From: Flavobacterium psychrophilum
GTDB lineage: Bacteria > Bacteroidota > Bacteroidia > Flavobacteriales > Flavobacteriaceae
Assembly (NCBI GenBank): GCA_001708385.1
Contig: CP012388.1
Location: 744,001 to 808,000 of the forward strand
Direction: 5' to 3'
DNA: 64,000 nucleotides
The position numbers were made by a program, and so were the translations under genes. Below the pieces are notes generated by a model that was not told where the DNA came from, searched no databases, and saw only the letters and a program-made list of their open reading frames with translations. Of this stretch, positions 61,618-64,000 are shown piece by piece; the stretch's first letter is position 1; each line of letters begins with the position of its first letter.

Positions 61618-62409
61618 ATGGATAAACCACATTTGCGTACGGTTAACGTTACGCGCTATCTTACCCCTCTTCGGGAAGGCGGCTCCCTGCCTGCTCTCGC
61701 CGAAGCTGACGATGAATATAAATATGTATTGAAATTTAAGGGCGCCGGTCATGGCACAAAAGCCCTTATAGCCGAACTTATAGGCGGTGAAATTGCCAGG
61801 GCTCTGGACCTCCCGGTTCCTGAACTGGTTTTTGCCAACCTTGACGAAGCTTTTGGACGAACAGAGGCTGACGAGGAAATTCAGGACTTACTGCAAGGCT
61901 CACAAGGACTTAACCTTGCGCTGCACTACCTTTCGGGTGCTATAAACTTCGATCCTGTAGTTACGGCTGTAGATGCTAAAATGGCATCGCAGATTGTCTG
62001 GCTGGACGCTTACATTACCAATGTAGACAGGACATTCCGTAACACTAATATGCTGATATGGCATAAGGAATTGTGGCTTATAGACCATGGTGCAAGTCTT
62101 TACTTCCATCATTCTTTTGACGATCCTATCGGGCACGCTAAGAGTCCGTTTGGGTTGATAAAAGATCACGTACTGCTGCCACAGGCATCACTTTTAGAAG
62201 AAACTGATACCGAATACAAAGCTATTTTAACGGAAGAAAAAATACGCGGCATAGTAAACCTTATACCCGACGAATGGCTTCATTGGGAAGAACTTGAAAA
62301 ATCGCCATCAGCCATCAAAGAGGTGTATGTAAGCTTCTTAAAGACCCGTTTAGAGAATTCTGCAATATTTGTAAAACAAGCTACCGATGCAAGAAAAGCA
62401 CTTATATGA
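61618..62409 (+). CDS. HipA-like kinase (short HipA_2 type)
   Basis: The 263-residue protein matches the short HipA-related kinase family. Visible parts are EYKYVLKFKGAGHGTKALIAEL (Lys and Gly-rich loop for ATP), LIGGEIARALDLPVPE, the catalytic-type DAYITNVDRTFRNTNML and the metal-type LIDHGASLYFHH. It lacks the N-terminal HipA domain and no HipB gene is present. The DUF3037 gene starts inside its 3' end with a 23-base overlap. The two genes occur together in many genomes, so they may form a toxin-antitoxin or regulatory pair, but I know of no proven role. Confidence 0.88.
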   Translation: MDKPHLRTVNVTRYLTPLREGGSLPALAEADDEYKYVLKFKGAGHGTKALIAELIGGEIARALDLPVPELVFANLDEAFGRTEADEEIQDLLQGSQGLNLALHYLSGAINFDPVVTAVDAKMASQIVWLDAYITNVDRTFRNTNMLIWHKELWLIDHGASLYFHHSFDDPIGHAKSPFGLIKDHVLLPQASLLEETDTEYKAILTEEKIRGIVNLIPDEWLHWEELEKSPSAIKEVYVSFLKTRLENSAIFVKQATDARKALI

Positions 62410-62770
62410 GTATGCCGTTATTCGCGTGGTGCCAAGGGTAGAACGCGAAGAGTTTGTTAATGCAGGTATAGTTGTATTCTGTAAAAGGCAGCGGTTTATA
62501 AGGGTTTTGTTTACTATAGATGAAGCCAAATTAACCATGCTATCGCCTGAGCTTGATGTAGATCAGATACGCCTTAACCTTGAATCGTTTCAGAAGATCG
62601 GACAAGGCGCTAAAGATGGCGGCCCTATTTCGCGCATGGAAGTTCCGGAGCGTTTCAGGTGGTTAACAGCTGTTAGAAGTTCTGTAATCCAAACATCAAG
62701 GCCACACCCCGGTTTATGCGATAACCTGGAAGACAGGGCACAAAAGCTATTTGAAGACTATGTAATGTAA
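62387..62770 (+). CDS. DUF3037-family protein
   Basis: The 127-residue protein has the DUF3037 pattern YEYAVIRVVPRVEREEFVN, GIVVFCKRQRF near residue 30 and RFRWLTAVRSSVIQTSRPHPGL near the end. Its start overlaps the hipA-like gene by 23 bases in another frame, so its translation is coupled to it. The length is normal for the family. It is a candidate partner or inhibitor of the kinase, by position only. Confidence 0.85.
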   Translation: MQEKHLYEYAVIRVVPRVEREEFVNAGIVVFCKRQRFIRVLFTIDEAKLTMLSPELDVDQIRLNLESFQKIGQGAKDGGPISRMEVPERFRWLTAVRSSVIQTSRPHPGLCDNLEDRAQKLFEDYVM

Positions 62771-62834
62771 TATTTGTCCTGAAATACCCTGTTAGTTGTC
62801 GTATCTGCACAGCAGTGTTATTGCATTCGTTAAA

Positions 62835-62842
62835 TAACTTTG
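62835..62842 (+). promoter_or_regulatory. -7 element of the VOC gene
   Basis: TAACTTTG matches TAnnTTTG exactly, 25 bases before the ATG at 62868. No -33 TTG lies at the expected distance. Confidence 0.5.
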
Positions 62843-62867
62843 TAGTATAACATTAAAAAACCAGACA

Positions 62868-63281
62868 ATGACAGCCATTAAACAAATTTTTGTAAACCTG
62901 CCGGTGAAAGACCTTAACAGGACCGTTGAGTTCTTTACAAAACTGGGCTTTACATTCAATCCTGATTTTACCGATGAAAACGCTACATGCATGATTATTG
63001 GCGAGAACATTTTTGCCATGCTGCTAACAGAAAAATACTTTAGTACTTTTACAAAGAAACCTTTAGCAGATGCTAAAACAAGTACCGAAGTTATAAACGC
63101 ATTTTCTTTAGGAAGCAGACAGGAAGTAGATGACATTACCGAAAAAGCAATTGCAGCAGGCGGTAAACAGTACAAAGAAGCCGAAGATCATGGGTGGATG
63201 TACGGCCGTAACTTTGAAGACCTTGACGGACACCAGTGGGAATTCTTCTTTATGGACATGAGCGCAATGCCACAACAATAA
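62868..63281 (+). CDS. VOC-superfamily (glyoxalase-like) protein
   Basis: The 137-residue protein has two beta-alpha-beta-beta-beta units of the vicinal oxygen chelate fold (IFVNLPVKDLNRTVEFFTKLGF, then EVDDITEKAIAAGG and NFEDLDGHQWEFFFMD). The first metal-ligand position, often His, is Asn (FVNLPV), while the final Glu is kept (WEFF). It resembles extradiol-dioxygenase-like or lactoylglutathione-lyase-like proteins often annotated without known substrate. It has its own promoter and terminator. Confidence 0.9.
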   Translation: MTAIKQIFVNLPVKDLNRTVEFFTKLGFTFNPDFTDENATCMIIGENIFAMLLTEKYFSTFTKKPLADAKTSTEVINAFSLGSRQEVDDITEKAIAAGGKQYKEAEDHGWMYGRNFEDLDGHQWEFFFMDMSAMPQQ

Positions 63282-63300
63282 AGACAATAATATATTATAC

Positions 63301-63321
63301 AAACCCGCTTTAGGTGGGTTT
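63301..63321. terminator. terminator after the VOC gene
   Basis: AAACCCGC pairs with GTGGGTTT (one G-T wobble) around a 5-base loop, followed by TTGTTTTT. It lies 19 bases past the VOC stop and 20 bases from the convergent membrane protein gene. Confidence 0.8.
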
Positions 63322-63341
63322 TGTTTTTCTGTAATCTTAAA

Positions 63342-64000
63342 TTAAGTCTCTAAATTGTTTTTATTAATTAGATAGATGTACTGAAACATGCAAAACGCAG
63401 CAACTGCACCAAAGGTGTGCCAAAGAAAATGAGTACCCCATTCTGTTAGTTGCCAGCCATCGGTCACCCTGAAAGTTAATGCCGCAATAAATGCAAGAAG
63501 TGCAAAACCTACCCATTTGCCATGTTTAAACTGAGTGCTTACAAGATAAGCCAATACAGGAAACAGCACCATACCTGCCATTACTCCGTAATTTATATTG
63601 ATAAACAATTGCATATTTCCGTGCTCTGCCATTTGTGCCCTGCCAAAAAACTGAAAGCACATATATAGCACTATAAAAGCCACAGCATAATACCACTTGG
63701 TAACTTTACCTAAGAAGTAAACACCCGCTGCAACACAAAGTAACATAATCGGCAGCCAGTCCATCATTATAAAAAAGCGCCATTGCCTGAGGCCATGATA
63801 TATAGTTCCGCCAATTCCTCCTATATAAAGTAAAACCACAGCGACAGATAAAAACGTATGTTGTTTAAATTTTCCCCATAATTTTATGGTCCAGTAGATT
63901 GCTATAGCAAGGAAAAAACAGGAAGTAATGGTATTGAGCGGTTCGGGAAAAAGGTGCTGTAGGTTTGTTTCAGCATACAACATACCTCCATCGGGCGGAT
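63342..64000 (-). CDS. CREST-type multi-helix membrane protein, 5' end outside the window
   Basis: The frame continues without stop to the window edge (DGG before the Met at 63983). Related proteins have that DGG within the N-terminus, so the real start probably lies beyond base 64000. The visible 218 residues hold about seven membrane helices. Polar residues in TIYHGLRQW, MMDWLPIMLL and GTHFLWHTFGA give the His, Asp and His-x3-His arrangement of the CREST superfamily, which includes alkaline ceramidases and PAQR receptors. It may be a metal-dependent lipid amidase, but the substrate is unknown. Confidence 0.75.
   Translation of the reverse strand, partial: PPDGGMLYAETNLQHLFPEPLNTITSCFFLAIAIYWTIKLWGKFKQHTFLSVAVVLLYIGGIGGTIYHGLRQWRFFIMMDWLPIMLLCVAAGVYFLGKVTKWYYAVAFIVLYMCFQFFGRAQMAEHGNMQLFININYGVMAGMVLFPVLAYLVSTQFKHGKWVGFALLAFIAALTFRVTDGWQLTEWGTHFLWHTFGAVAAFCMFQYIYLINKNNLET

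Overview
The window comes from the chromosome of a bacterium in the Bacteroidota, most likely a Flavobacterium-like member of the Flavobacteriaceae. The evidence is two giant secreted proteins with gliding-motility/type 9 secretion C-terminal signals, a SusC/SusD polysaccharide utilisation locus, several promoter elements of the Bacteroidota type (TAnnTTTG), few Shine-Dalgarno sequences, AT-rich intergenic DNA, and a short interspersed repeat of a kind I remember from flavobacterial genomes. I see no rRNA, tRNA, CRISPR array, insertion sequence or complete prophage.

Layout. 1-6.4 kb is housekeeping and redox repair: a hydrolase, a MaoC-like hydratase, a glyceraldehyde-3-phosphate dehydrogenase, a luciferase-like oxidoreductase, two methionine sulfoxide reductase genes (one an MsrB-MsrA fusion) and a GH130 glycosidase/phosphorylase. 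6.6-19.6 kb holds two secreted giants of about 2000 and 2270 residues. 19.7-22.5 kb is a tandem pair of TPR membrane proteins, only one of which has an AraC-type DNA-binding output domain. 22.7-34.2 kb is a polysaccharide utilisation locus: lipoprotein, secreted protein, SusC, SusD, GH71/99-like enzyme and GH97 enzyme on the minus strand, with a divergent SusR-like regulator. The GH97 enzyme and SusR-like regulator point to an alpha-glucan.

34.2-37.0 kb is the most unusual part: a three-gene cassette of contractile tail sheath, VgrG-like spike and PAAR tip, with no tube, baseplate or ATPase gene beside it. The spike is only 349 residues and appears to lack the central gp27-like part and the OB-fold. 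37.1-39.7 kb is a MoxR ATPase/VWA pair, separated from the cassette by a terminator. 39.8-49.9 kb has a Na+/H+ antiporter, an aldo/keto reductase, a PAQR membrane protein, an eight-PAS hybrid-free histidine kinase, the agmatine-to-putrescine pair aguB-aguA, and thioredoxin. Just upstream of thioredoxin is a 31-codon relic of a persulfide-dioxygenase-type metallo-hydrolase.

50.3-53.8 kb carries cell-wall enzymes (an L,D-transpeptidase and an NlpC/P60 peptidase) and an SPFH/prohibitin gene interrupted by one in-frame TAG. 53.7-56.2 kb has a LysR regulator divergent from a quinone reductase/monooxygenase pair, with a clear palindromic operator between them, then an AHSA1 protein. 56.2-61.3 kb looks like an envelope-modification unit: LTA-synthase-like transferase, PAP2 phosphatase, response regulator and histidine kinase. 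61.6-64 kb holds a HipA-like kinase overlapping a DUF3037 gene, a VOC protein, and a CREST-type membrane protein cut by the window end.
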